In this document: one piece after another, positions 33,040 to 41,930 of the stretch
Layout of the letters: the number at the start of each line of letters is the position of its first letter
Numbering within the stretch: position 1 is the first letter of the stretch
Source: Pseudomonas akapageensis
GTDB taxonomy: Bacteria > Pseudomonadota > Gammaproteobacteria > Pseudomonadales > Pseudomonadaceae
Reading direction: 5' to 3'
NCBI RefSeq assembly: GCF_011355085.1
Contig: NZ_VXCP01000044.1
Location: forward strand, 1 to 64,000
DNA: 64,000 bases
Notes under the pieces: model-generated
The model's input: only the letters and a program-made list of their open reading frames with translations
What the model was told of the DNA's origin: nothing
Databases searched by the model: none
Translations under genes and position numbers: made by a program

Positions 33040-33828
33040 TCACCGTTGGGTCTGGTAGCGCTGGGCAACCACAGACTGGCGGATTTGCCCCAGCAGGCCC
33101 TGGCGTGCAATCTGCAGGTCATCCCAGCGTTCAGCTTCTTGCAGCGGCGGGATCGTCACCGGTTCGCGGCGATCAAAACCAACCAGTGCGGCATCCACCA
33201 GATCGTCCACTTCCATGATTTCATTCAAGGTGTTGATGTCGACGCCGGAGCGATCCCAGATCTCCGTGCGGGTGGCGGCCGGCAGCACGGCCTGCACATA
33301 CACGCCCTGAGGCGAAAGTTCCAGGCTTAGGCCTTGGGAAAGGAACAGCACAAACGCCTTGGTTGCACCATAGACCGACATGCCGAACTCCGGTGCCAGA
33401 CCCACCACCGAACCGATGTTGATGATCGAACCGTCGCCTGCTTTGGTCAGGCGTGGGGCGATGGCGCTGGCGAGCCGCACCAGCGCTGTGGTGTTGAGGG
33501 CGACCAGTTGCGCAACGCTGTCGGTGCTTTGATCGATGAAGTTGCCGGACAGGGCGGTGCCGGCGTTATTGACGAGGATGCCGATACGGGCGTCGTCGCG
33601 CAGGCGGGTTTCAACGGTTGTCAGATCGCCGAGTTGGGTCAGGTCCGCCGGAATGACATCAATGGCGACGTCGTGTTCGCTGCGCAACCGGGCTGCAAGT
33701 GCGTCCAGGCGTGTCTGGTCTCGGGCGACCAGAACCAGATCGTGGCCGCGTTGCGCGAAGCGCTCTGCGTAGGCGGCGCCGATGCCGGTGGAAGCGCCAG
33801 TGATGAGAACAGTAGGGTGAGTGCTCAT
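33040..33828 (-). CDS. Short-chain dehydrogenase/reductase (SDR)
   Basis: A 262-residue classical SDR. The NAD(P)-binding motif TGASTGIG is at residues 10-17 and NNAGTA marks the fourth strand. The catalytic serine is in INIGSVVG and the YxxxK motif is YGATK. The substrate is unknown. It is 54 bases downstream of the Old Yellow Enzyme gene on the same strand. The pair could reduce unsaturated carbonyls sequentially (C=C, then C=O), which is an inference. Confidence 0.9.
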   Translation of the reverse strand: MSTHPTVLITGASTGIGAAYAERFAQRGHDLVLVARDQTRLDALAARLRSEHDVAIDVIPADLTQLGDLTTVETRLRDDARIGILVNNAGTALSGNFIDQSTDSVAQLVALNTTALVRLASAIAPRLTKAGDGSIINIGSVVGLAPEFGMSVYGATKAFVLFLSQGLSLELSPQGVYVQAVLPAATRTEIWDRSGVDINTLNEIMEVDDLVDAALVGFDRREPVTIPPLQEAERWDDLQIARQGLLGQIRQSVVAQRYQTQR

Positions 33829-33882
33829 GGGGTCATCTCTCTTTCAAAATATGTGAAAACAGAAAGCGCGGTCACTGATTGC

Positions 33883-34983
33883 TCAGCTTGCAGTGGCGCT
33901 CGATTCAGCCAGCGTCGGGTAGTCGATGTAGCCTGCCGAGCCCCCGCCATAGAGGGTGGCGGGATTGAAGGCGGACAATGGCGCGCCGCTCTTGAGGCGC
34001 TCCACCAGATCCGGGTTGCCAATGAACGGGCGACCGAATGCGATCAGATCAGCCTGGTCTTCGGCGAGCCGCGATGTCGCCAGGTCCAGGTCATAGCCGT
34101 TGTTGGCGATGTAGGTGTTTTTGAAGCGGTGGCGCAGGGCGCCGAAATCGAATTGCGCCACGTCACGCGGGCCACCCGTCGCGCCTTCGACGACGTGCAG
34201 ATAAACGACGCCGAGGGCGTCGAGTTGATCGACCACGTAATCGAATTGCGCCTGCGGATCGCTGCTGGAAACACCATTGGCTGGCGAGACGGGCGACAAG
34301 CGCACACCGGTGCGATCCGCACCGATTTCCTTGACGACGGCCGCCGTCACCTCGAGCAACAGACGCGCACGATTTTTAATCGAACCGCCATAAGCATCGG
34401 TGCGCAAGTTGGCGCTGTCCTTGAGGAATTGATCCAACAAATAGCCGTTTGCGCCGTGAATCTCCACGCCATCGAACCCGGCGGCGACAGCATTTGCCGC
34501 GGCCTGGCGGAAATCGGCGACGATCCCCGGTAATTCGCTGATGTCCAGTGCGCGCGGCTCGGAGACGTCTTCAAAGCGGTTGTTGACGAATACTTTTGTG
34601 GCGGCTCGCAGTGCAGAAGGGGCCACAGGGGCGGCGCCGTTTTCTTGCAGATCAACGTGCGACACGCGGCCGACATGCCACAGTTGCAGAAAGATTTTTC
34701 CGCCCTTGGAATGGACGGCATCGGTCACTGTGCGCCAGCCGTCTATCTGCGCCTGCGTGTAGATCCCGGGGGTGTCCTGATAGCCCTGGCCCTGTTGGGA
34801 AATCTGCGTGGCTTCACTGATTAGCAAGCCTGCGCTAGCGCGTTGGCTGTAATGGGTGGCCGCGAACTCGCTGGGTACAAAGCCTTCGCCTGCGCGGTTG
34901 CGCGTCAGCGGCGCGAGGACGACACGGTTCGACAGCGTGAGGGTACCAAGCGCGTAAGGGGTGAACAGATTCTGGTCGGTCAT
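33883..34983 (-). CDS. Old Yellow Enzyme family alkene reductase (NemA-like)
   Basis: A 366-residue FMN-dependent TIM-barrel ene-reductase. It has NRVVLAPLTRNRAG at the FMN site, LQLWHVGRVSH, GFDGVEIHGANGYLLDQFL with the substrate-binding histidine/asparagine pair, and FGRPFIGNPDLVERL near the C-terminus. It reduces activated C=C bonds such as maleimides, enals or nitro esters with NAD(P)H. GGAAG precedes the ATG. An inverted repeat upstream (35067-35080) may bind its regulator, which is not adjacent. Confidence 0.93.
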   Translation of the reverse strand: MTDQNLFTPYALGTLTLSNRVVLAPLTRNRAGEGFVPSEFAATHYSQRASAGLLISEATQISQQGQGYQDTPGIYTQAQIDGWRTVTDAVHSKGGKIFLQLWHVGRVSHVDLQENGAAPVAPSALRAATKVFVNNRFEDVSEPRALDISELPGIVADFRQAAANAVAAGFDGVEIHGANGYLLDQFLKDSANLRTDAYGGSIKNRARLLLEVTAAVVKEIGADRTGVRLSPVSPANGVSSSDPQAQFDYVVDQLDALGVVYLHVVEGATGGPRDVAQFDFGALRHRFKNTYIANNGYDLDLATSRLAEDQADLIAFGRPFIGNPDLVERLKSGAPLSAFNPATLYGGGSAGYIDYPTLAESSATAS

Positions 34984-35066
34984 CTGGTATGTCTTCCGTG
35001 CCTGTTGATGGAGGTCGGTTGTGCGTGCAATTAGGATGATGATCGAAATCTAAACTGTCAACGGTT

Positions 35067-35080
35067 TTGATTATGATCAA
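35067..35080. promoter_or_regulatory. Inverted repeat upstream of the alkene reductase
   Basis: ttgat-tatg-atcaa lies 84-97 bases before the alkene reductase start in an AT-rich spacer, a candidate operator. No regulator gene is adjacent. Confidence 0.35.
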
Positions 35081-35119
35081 CATCTATGTATCATTGGGCG
35101 CATGATTTCCCAGTGGACA

Positions 35120-35653
35120 TGAGGTATTGCACGTGAGAGTGGCGGGGTCGATGCGGACCTGTTGTTCCTGCTTGAGAAGCCAGGCCCTATGACTTCCCCG
35201 ACATCGAAGGTAGTCGGCTCGGGCATCATCTCCCGCAACAATGATGACCCAACTGCGAAGGCCATCTTTACCTTCATGGTGCTGGCCGGGATCGCGTGTA
35301 GGAGAGTGGTGTTGTGGAATGTCATCCCAGGATGGAACGGCACGCTCAAGATCAGTGCCGCCGAGCGGCGCGCTGGGTTCGAGAACTTAGCTGAGTTGCT
35401 CAAGTTATTGCCGAATTTGAAAGCTGTGGTGCTGGTAGGCGGCCAGGCGGGCAGGGCTGCAAAGCAAATGCGGGCTATGAACCTTAGGGTGTTCACCTTT
35501 GCGCATCCATCCGCGAGAGTCAGGAACCGGTACCGGCCGATGTGGGACCGGATACCTTGCAGCGGGCAGAGGCCGGCGGCGTCAAACAGGCTGTTGATTG
35601 CCCAGCAAACGTATCGGCCTGGTCCCATTCCCCCTGACACTGGTCGGCATTGA
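35120..35653 (+). pseudogene. Uracil-DNA-glycosylase-like protein fragment
   Basis: The frame carries VDADLLFLLEKPGPMTSPTS, SRNNDDPTAKAIFTFM, VVLWNVIPGWNG and VVLVGGQAGRAAKQMRAM, the pattern of the uracil-DNA-glycosylase superfamily (PF03167). A TGA lies just before the conserved start, so the first part is missing. After YRPMWDRIP the frame departs from family sequence and runs out, suggesting a frameshift. It is probably a remnant, though a shortened product cannot be excluded. Confidence 0.65.
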
Positions 35654-35739
35654 TATGTTGTGGGCCGGGCCGGATATCCCGAACCGGCTGGCAAGGACAT
35701 GCACTAGCTTCCGTGACTCAGCTGCCTAACCGCCGATGT

Positions 35740-36282
35740 TCATTCCGCCCCTGCCAGCGCGAACAGGTACTGCTCAAGGGGCTTATCGCTGCCGGGCAAC
35801 TGTAGGGCCAGAATGCGGACTAACTCAGCGCAGTGAGTCTGGAAAAATTCCCCTGCAACGCCATCCAGGTCGCCACCTGCAGATCGAACATGCACATCGA
35901 TCAGCGATTGCCGGATGGATATCAGGAAGGCAGGGCCATCTATATCCCGATGATTGACGCTCAGTGTCCACTGTACACCTGGCTGTCGATTCAACTGGCG
36001 GACCATTTTTTCCAGGTAGTGCTGATCCTCATCCGTGATCGGGTCGCTCCATAGGCCGATACCGACGATGATCTTAGGGATGCCGGCGGTCACGGGCCTG
36101 ATGTACTCAAAAATTTCCCCGGCGACGACCCCACTCCAGAGCACAAGGCGGGCATCGCTGGGCTTGTAGCCAATGTTGCATAAGGACCAGCCAAAGAAGT
36201 TCGAATAGGTGAAGTGACCGCTACTCCCACCGTGAGGGGACTTGATGTGACGTAGGTCCACCTGTTGCAGAGCCAGCTTCAA
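35740..36282 (-). CDS. Hypothetical protein, possibly N-terminally truncated
   Basis: A 180-codon frame without a recognised family. Content is mixed alpha/beta (IPKIIVGIGLWSDPITDEDQ, QWTLSVNHRDIDGPAFLISI). The only in-frame starts are a TTG at 36282 and internal GTGs, with a stop 18 bases upstream and no ribosome site. Composition looks coding. It may be the tail of a larger gene whose head was lost. Confidence 0.4.
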   Translation of the reverse strand: MKLALQQVDLRHIKSPHGGSSGHFTYSNFFGWSLCNIGYKPSDARLVLWSGVVAGEIFEYIRPVTAGIPKIIVGIGLWSDPITDEDQHYLEKMVRQLNRQPGVQWTLSVNHRDIDGPAFLISIRQSLIDVHVRSAGGDLDGVAGEFFQTHCAELVRILALQLPGSDKPLEQYLFALAGAE

Positions 36283-36620
36283 GCGGTTTTCCGCAATCTA
36301 CTCCGCGACAGAATCAAAAAGCTGGGGGGTGGAAGCTGATGTATCTCTCTTTGCGCACCTTAGCCGTCGGCGGTTGGAGGCTATCTTGCGCGCATGAAAA
36401 GCCGCATCGAGGAGGTTGCCAATCCGAATGGCCAAACTAGTAGCTAGAATCGTGCCCCCGGGAACAGCTTGTTGAGCTTCAAACCGTTGCCCGCGAGGTA
36501 CCCGGTAGGGCGCTAAACGCGCATGAGCCGATCCTTTCATACCTGTCTGGGTTCTGTCATTTGGGGTATCGAAGCGGAGCTTCGGATTAGGATTTCTCAC
36601 TTGGCTGTAGCAGCCAACAA

Positions 36621-36642
36621 AAAGCCCGCATGGGGGCGGGCT
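36621..36642 (-). terminator. Stem-loop terminator
   Basis: On the minus strand a 7-bp stem (agcccgc / gcgggct) is followed by ttttt. It lies 137 bases downstream of the small gene at 36779-36985. Confidence 0.6.
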
Positions 36643-36778
36643 ATTTGTGCTGAAGGAGAGGGGAAATCCTTTGGCAGGAGGCAGTTTAGGCCAGACGGAG
36701 AAGAGTGCAAGGTGGATATGAAAAGCTCGGCGTTGAACCGTGCTTACTGTTCAAATCAAGTTGTAATGCGCAGGGCTA

Positions 36779-36985
36779 TCAGTCGTTCATCAGCTCCGCA
36801 ATCCCGCGAGTGATATGCTCCAGGTTATTGTCGAGGGTGGCCAGGGCTCCGCGAACATTGTTGGCTACAATGGGGGAACCATGGTCGTCGCCCCAAAGAG
36901 CAATCTCTTCGACGGCCGCGGCCATCGCCAGCTGGTTCTCGTTAAACCGATAGAGCAGGGCAGGGATGAGTTCGTTGGTTGGCAT
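36779..36985 (-). CDS. Small conserved hypothetical protein
   Basis: A 68-residue, helix-rich protein (ELIPALLYRFNENQLAMAAA, then TLDNNLEHITRGIAELMND). A strong GGAGGAG ribosome site 8 bases before the ATG and a downstream terminator support a real gene. No function is assignable. Its place beside a recombinase suggests part of a mobile island. Confidence 0.6.
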   Translation of the reverse strand: MPTNELIPALLYRFNENQLAMAAAVEEIALWGDDHGSPIVANNVRGALATLDNNLEHITRGIAELMND

Positions 36986-37144
36986 AAGCTTACTCCTCCG
37001 TTGAGTGAGGAAAGCTTAGCATCAGGCAAGAAAAAGCCCGCACGTGAAGGGATATGGGGGTATCACCAAAGGAGCAGGTTAAATCTGCACCACAGATGTG
37101 AGGTCCAGGTGAACGGGATGCCCGAGAAACGAAAAAACCATAGG

Positions 37145-38437
37145 CTACCTACGCATTTTGAGTCCTTTGACGGAGCGAGCTCTTTGCTCATCAAGACTGT
37201 TGTAGTAGGTGTTCTGTGTTGTGCTGAGGCTGTTATGGCGCAAATCCGCTTGTAGGTCCTTCATGTCACGAAGCGGCGCGTCAAACGTGGCAGCAGTATG
37301 GCGAAGCCAGTGTAGGGATGCTGAACGAAGCTGGTCGATTTCATCTTCACTCCAACCTTCACTCTGCATACGTTGCAGTGCCCGATCAAACACTGCTTGA
37401 AGAAGCGATCTTACGTGTCGATCAGATAGTCCACCGCGTCCTTTAAGTGTAGCAATCAACGGCGTTTTTTCTTGTGGTGAGGGCAGGGGAGACAGCGCCA
37501 GTGATCGGCGATAACGTACGAGATACTCCTGGATGTACTCGTCCCGCACACTGATCTTGGCTGCTTTGTTACCTTTGCCGACTACGTGAAACCACCAGTT
37601 ACCCGTCGTGTCTCGCCGCATATCTCCCATGGTCGGGCGCCAGTTGTCACGGCCGACTAGATCAGACACTCGGAGGTACATCGCGAAGAGCGTGGCCACG
37701 ACAAACAGTGTTCGCTCATGGCGAACATCTTCGTCAGCCATCTGTTCTGCTGTGTCGATAACAAAACTCCACTGCACCTCAGTGAGCGATCGAGACGCGA
37801 CGTCCAATATGTTCCGCTGCTTATAAATTGACTTCTGCTTGATGGCGCGGAACGGGTTAGCCTCTGTAAGGCCTTCATCCATTGCGTGCTGAAAGAAACT
37901 ACCGCAGACAGCGAAGACCTGAGCCACCGAGCCCTGGGCCATATGGTAAGTACGTGAGGAGAGATCACTGATCGCCTCATTCGCAAGCTTGCGCTCCCGT
38001 TTTGAAACGGTACTACTGAACGGCCGCCAATCAGGATTAACCACGTACTCATCCGACTCAAGACGCTTCCGGCCACCGATGCGCTTGAACCTTGATTTGA
38101 CTACAGGACCAACCCAATCCACTGGCGGGTTAAGGCAAAACTCCATAAATTGCTCTGCATTAGAGCGGCGCAGATCCAGCAACGGTTTACGCGCCACAAT
38201 CAGCGACCAAAGCAACAGGCGCTCGACGTGCGTCCTGAAAGAATTGAAGGTTGACTGATTGCCTGCGTATGACTTTAGGAAACTACGCACAACCATATAG
38301 CTGTCAGCGGCGCGACAACTGTCATCAAAGCTCTTGAGATATGCCTGAACAACAGGACGCTCAGTATTGAGCTGGAGAAAATTGAGTTCATGGAAACACT
38401 CAAATGTGTCGAACAGCGGCTGGGGTAGGCGCGACAT
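37145..38437 (-). CDS. Tyrosine recombinase / site-specific integrase
   Basis: A phage-integrase-family recombinase of 430 residues (446 if the GTG at 38485 is used). Catalytic residues are visible in the C-terminal half: arginine in YLRVSDLVG, the lysine-region WFHVVGKGNKAAK, HWLRHT (H-x-x-R), the histidine in LRHNSLSTTQ and the tyrosine nucleophile in NTYYN. The N-terminal part has a SAM-like core-binding domain (FLKSYAGNQSTFNSFRTHVE). ATG 38437 is chosen by position. No tRNA target or att repeat was recognised next to it, so whether it still mobilises anything is unknown. Confidence 0.88.
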   Translation of the reverse strand: MSRLPQPLFDTFECFHELNFLQLNTERPVVQAYLKSFDDSCRAADSYMVVRSFLKSYAGNQSTFNSFRTHVERLLLWSLIVARKPLLDLRRSNAEQFMEFCLNPPVDWVGPVVKSRFKRIGGRKRLESDEYVVNPDWRPFSSTVSKRERKLANEAISDLSSRTYHMAQGSVAQVFAVCGSFFQHAMDEGLTEANPFRAIKQKSIYKQRNILDVASRSLTEVQWSFVIDTAEQMADEDVRHERTLFVVATLFAMYLRVSDLVGRDNWRPTMGDMRRDTTGNWWFHVVGKGNKAAKISVRDEYIQEYLVRYRRSLALSPLPSPQEKTPLIATLKGRGGLSDRHVRSLLQAVFDRALQRMQSEGWSEDEIDQLRSASLHWLRHTAATFDAPLRDMKDLQADLRHNSLSTTQNTYYNSLDEQRARSVKGLKMRR

Positions 38438-39559
38438 AAATGGGGCCAATGCGGGATTCGAATGACCGTAGCATGCGTGCCCCACGCCTTTTATGCAATA
38501 TCCGGGTCTGACAGTTATCGGATATTACATAAAGAAATTAGACCCTGCTTATCTCACCACTTCAGACGCCGGTGGTGTGAGTGCAGCCCTTAACCGGTCA
38601 CACTGGAAGCACAGTGTGTACAGAGCGCCTGTCAGTTAATGGGCGTCAATACCCGGTGCGGATGGACCGTTACGAGGGTAATGGCAGTGGCTGATAGGCA
38701 ATCACAGCGCACTGATTGATCCTCAAGCGCAAGTCCAATGCCAATATAGATTCGCCGCGTTAAATATCTGCATAGACTCAATGTGTTGAACGGATATGGG
38801 TTTGTTGGGATTGAAGGCTCGCGCAGTCGCCGCACAGTTGACGTTTTGGGCGTGCTCCTACGTGAAATGTTTGGGGGCTAGGCCTGCGTGGTGCCACAGA
38901 TTTCACGTAGGGACGTGCTATTCATCAAGTCTTATGCAGCTAAGTCGTCTACAACTCGTGCGAGTTCCGAGGGATACAATTGGAACCAATGGGTGGATAC
39001 CGGGTTCGACGTTGCTGCTATTTGGCGGCTCTGTCGACCACGATCCTGGCCGTCGCAAAGCGGGATGAGACTTCGGGCAAACAGACGTACAGAAAGTAAA
39101 TGGTAGATAGCGCGCTGGGCTTAACATTCAGAGAAGTAATCTCTTGATACGGATGCAGCACGGCGGCGACCACCGATCAAAGCGGAAGTAATTAACAGAT
39201 AGTGGTTAGAAGCTGTCTATCAAGCGTTTCCTTCCGAACTTATCCTAAAAATTACTTCGGCGTTCTATGTGGTCCTAAGGCGAGGGAATTTCGAAATTGA
39301 GCATCCTGGGGCGAGGCTGTTCTAAATTTGCGCGTATTCAATGGGGGTGGCCGAGAGTTTCGCGGGGAAAGTCTCGAATTTCCGCAGTCGTGAGAAAGGG
39401 GCTGCGAGCAATCCAAATACATCATTTAACATAATATACATTATGCGTAGTACCGTATCTGTAGCTGTGCCCAGAGTCTCAGTGGATTCAACGCCACAGA
39501 TCCTCCATCCTACGGTCTCCAGCCACTGCCCACCAAATCCACTCCAAGCCGTTATCCCA
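38438..39559. other. Gene-poor stretch beside the recombinase
   Basis: About 1.1 kb of lower-GC sequence. No frame has both a ribosome site and family similarity. Short frames at 38796-39106 look random. It may hold the attachment site or decayed genes. Confidence 0.45.
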
Positions 39560-39730
39560 ATGCAATCGTATATTCGCTTCGCCACCGCAAACGACGCCGA
39601 ACTGTTGCCTGCCATCGAACGTTCCGCCGCTCAGGCTTTTCTCGTTGTCACTGATCTTGCGTGGATCGCAGACGGCGATGTCATGCACTCCGCCCGGTAT
39701 CATGTATTCATTTCCAAATCCGCATGCTGA
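39560..39730 (+). pseudogene. Truncated GNAT acetyltransferase
   Basis: From ATG 39560 the frame reads MQSYIRFATANDAELLPAIE, RSAAQAFLVVTDLAWIADGD. This is the N-terminus of a GNAT family N-acetyltransferase. It stops after 56 residues, well before the acetyl-CoA-binding motif, so it is a fragment. Confidence 0.6.
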
Positions 39731-39970
39731 GCTGCTGTGGATGCCTGTGATTAGCCGCTGGGACTTCTGAGCGGCAACTCATGACAGCGACCGCGTCAGC
39801 TGAACGCCATTGAGCACGTTCGGATAATCGCAGGCGGTTCCTCTTGGTGAGTCTGAGTCGATCATGTTTCGTATAGTGATCGAGATTCGAGCACGGCTCG
39901 TTCTCCCATGCCGTTCGGCGTTTGTCGGTTGCCATTTCAGGAAGCCAGGGTTAGATTGATTATCAATATG

Positions 39971-39991
39971 TGGCGATATCCAATATCGCCA
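39971..39991. promoter_or_regulatory. Operator-like inverted repeat before the antitoxin gene
   Basis: Perfect 9-bp arms tggcgatat / atatcgcca with a 3-base spacer end 16 bases before the antitoxin start. Position and symmetry fit autorepression by the antitoxin, as is usual in toxin-antitoxin operons. Confidence 0.55.
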
Positions 39992-40007
39992 GTTTTGGGA
40001 GGCAACC

Positions 40008-40682
40008 ATGAGCCTGATCGCTGAACATGTCGACATCCGATCCACTCTGACGGGCGAAATAAAAGCTGTATCCGCTCGCCTGAGTGCTGAAAAAGCAAAG
40101 CAAGTCGTCGTCATAACCGTGGACCATGCCTCCGATGAAACGCTGGCTGCATTGGGCGAATCACTAGGAGCAGCAGCCCGCCTCATCACGGACACAATGC
40201 TTAAAACCCAGCAAGCCACCGTTGAGCAGATCATTTCGTTGCTGGTGCCCAAAGCGCCTATCCGGCCGGCAGTCTTCAAGGAAGCTCAGATGCTGGCCAA
40301 GGCCAAAAAGACCGTATTGGAGAGCGGTGACTGGCTGTCCGCGGGAGACATTGCAAATCTGGCCGAATTCACCTCCAGGAATCCCAGCTCGCAACCCAAC
40401 AAATGGAAGCGTGAAGGACGGATTTTCGCTATCCGTCATAACGGCAGCGACTACTTCCCGATCTATGCCCTGGACAAGGACACAGGGTATCGCCCGCTTC
40501 CGGCCATGGCCGAGGTACTGAAGAAGTTTGGCGGGAGTAAGGACGGCTGGGGGCTGGCGTTCTGGTTTGCATCAGTGAATAGCTACCTTGGCGGTAAACG
40601 ACCCCAAGACCTGCTCAAGACCGGTCCAGCACGCGTAGTAGCTGCAGCTGAGGATGAGGTTGCCGGCGTTACCCATGGCTGA
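40008..40682 (+). CDS. Antitoxin of a RES-type module (Xre/MbcA/ParS-like C-terminus)
   Basis: A 224-residue protein. The N-terminal half is helical, the middle has a helix-turn-helix-like part (WLSAGDIANLAEFTSRNPSS), and the C-terminus (FWFASVNSYLGGKRPQDLLK) matches the toxin-binding domain of the Xre/MbcA/ParS antitoxins that partner RES toxins. It is longer than the typical 120-150 residues. GGGAGG precedes the ATG. The stop overlaps the RES gene start by 8 bases. It should neutralise the RES partner and repress its own promoter through the repeat at 39971-39991. Confidence 0.72.
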   Translation: MSLIAEHVDIRSTLTGEIKAVSARLSAEKAKQVVVITVDHASDETLAALGESLGAAARLITDTMLKTQQATVEQIISLLVPKAPIRPAVFKEAQMLAKAKKTVLESGDWLSAGDIANLAEFTSRNPSSQPNKWKREGRIFAIRHNGSDYFPIYALDKDTGYRPLPAMAEVLKKFGGSKDGWGLAFWFASVNSYLGGKRPQDLLKTGPARVVAAAEDEVAGVTHG

Positions 40683-41317
40683 ACGATCGCTCCCGCCAGG
40701 CCCGACAACCGATCTTCATGTGTCGTACATCACCGTACCGGCCGGTACGGTGATGCATCGCATTCATCTCAACGCTTACCTGGCAACCCAGTTCAATCCA
40801 ACAGCCGAGGGAAACGCTCGGTTCAGCCCCATCAAAACCTCCGCCGGCGCCATAATACCGACCCTGTATGCGGGATTGCACGGCGATGGAGACGGTCTTC
40901 CACGACGTCCCTTTCGTGCCAGGTTTCAAGACTTACCCGAAAAACAGGCTCGGTCGACACCGCCACTCAAGAGTCGAGATTACGGTTGACCTCAAGTTGG
41001 TCGACTTGACGAGCAAGGCGCTCAGGTTGCTCGGGGTTACCAGAGCTCAACTGATTGACACAGAGAAGGATCAGTACCCCTTCACTCGCCAATGGGCCGA
41101 GGCAATCCACGCCCAACGAGCGGACGCCCATGGCCTCTATTGGGTGTCGCGGCAGGATGACACCGCGGTCGCCATCGTGTTGTTTGGCGACAGGGTTCCA
41201 GCGGGGGCAATAATTGCGCAAGGAGATGACCGCGGCCTGCTCAATGATGAAGCAGCCTACACGGACCTCATTTCCCTGGCTGAAAAAATCGGCGTGCTCA
41301 TAGTTCCAGGCGAGTAA
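40675..41317 (+). pseudogene. RES domain toxin, frameshifted
   Basis: The first frame gives TVMHRIHLNAYLATQFNPTA, EGNARFSPI and PTLYA. The RES domain then continues in another frame as CTAMETVFHDVPFVPGF, GLYWVSRQDDTAVAIVLFGD. Removing one G from the ggg at 40872-40874 would restore a single frame of about 213 residues (YADCTAMETVF). RES toxins deplete NAD+. As it stands the toxin is broken at about residue 66, either by real inactivation or a sequencing error in the G-run. Confidence 0.75.
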
Positions 41318-41396
41318 CCGACGACTTTCCTATCCGCCTCGTGTTGTGATGGTGCGCTACTGACCCCCTCGCCCTGGGTCAATGCTGGCCATAAAT

Positions 41397-41434
41397 AATT
41401 AACTCAACTAAATGACTATTTAGTTGAGTTAATT
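41397..41434. repeat. Perfect 17-bp palindromic arms, AT-rich
   Basis: Arms aattaactcaactaaat and atttagttgagttaatt enclose gact. It lies 79 bases after the RES gene. It could terminate the toxin-antitoxin transcript in either direction or be a recombination/insertion scar. The remaining sequence to fdhA carries no supported gene. Confidence 0.6.
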
Positions 41435-41930
41435 AAATGTCTCGCAGCCGGCTCCCTCGCCCACCTCCCATCAGGGCCTGCTTTCCGGCACGTTGAACGG
41501 GCCACGAGAAGTCCCTTGTTCAAGCGATTGCGCCAGACTCGCGCAGCGTTTTGCCGAGCAGACAGTTGTCCTCGGGACTGTCCTAGGTGGAGTCGTCACT
41601 TGACGTTCGACATAGGCCTTCAGCTCATTACCGGAATGCGGCAGTCGCTTGCGCAAAAATGATCAACCGAACCCGAAGGAGTACAAATGTGCTCTCGCGC
41701 CCTCTCCGCCCTCTCAGGTGGTGATTGGGTGCCAAATGCTCTCGCAGGGTGCCGATACCAGGCGTAGCATCGATACGATAACTGCTCATCACGCGTCGTT
41801 GGACGCGTGACTTCCAACCAAGCCGCATTCACGCGCAAACGCAAGACATATACCGCTTTCACTGTTAGGCCATGCGACCCTTCGCAGCACAGGGGCCGTG
41901 TTCTCACACCATCAAAAGCGAGGTGAAAAC
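41435..41930. other. Gene-free spacer before fdhA
   Basis: About 500 bases without a convincing reading frame. It ends in the GAGGTG ribosome site of fdhA. A minus frame at 41471-41656 has no family match. Confidence 0.45.

Noticed and set aside
33334..34533. A 399-codon plus frame opposite the SDR and alkene reductase genes
   Set aside because: Both minus-strand genes carry complete catalytic motifs, so this frame is a shadow.
38440..38500. A gcgggattcgaat string resembling the T-arm end of a tRNA, next to the recombinase
   Set aside because: No acceptor, D or anticodon stem could be built around it, so it is neither a tRNA nor a supported attachment site.
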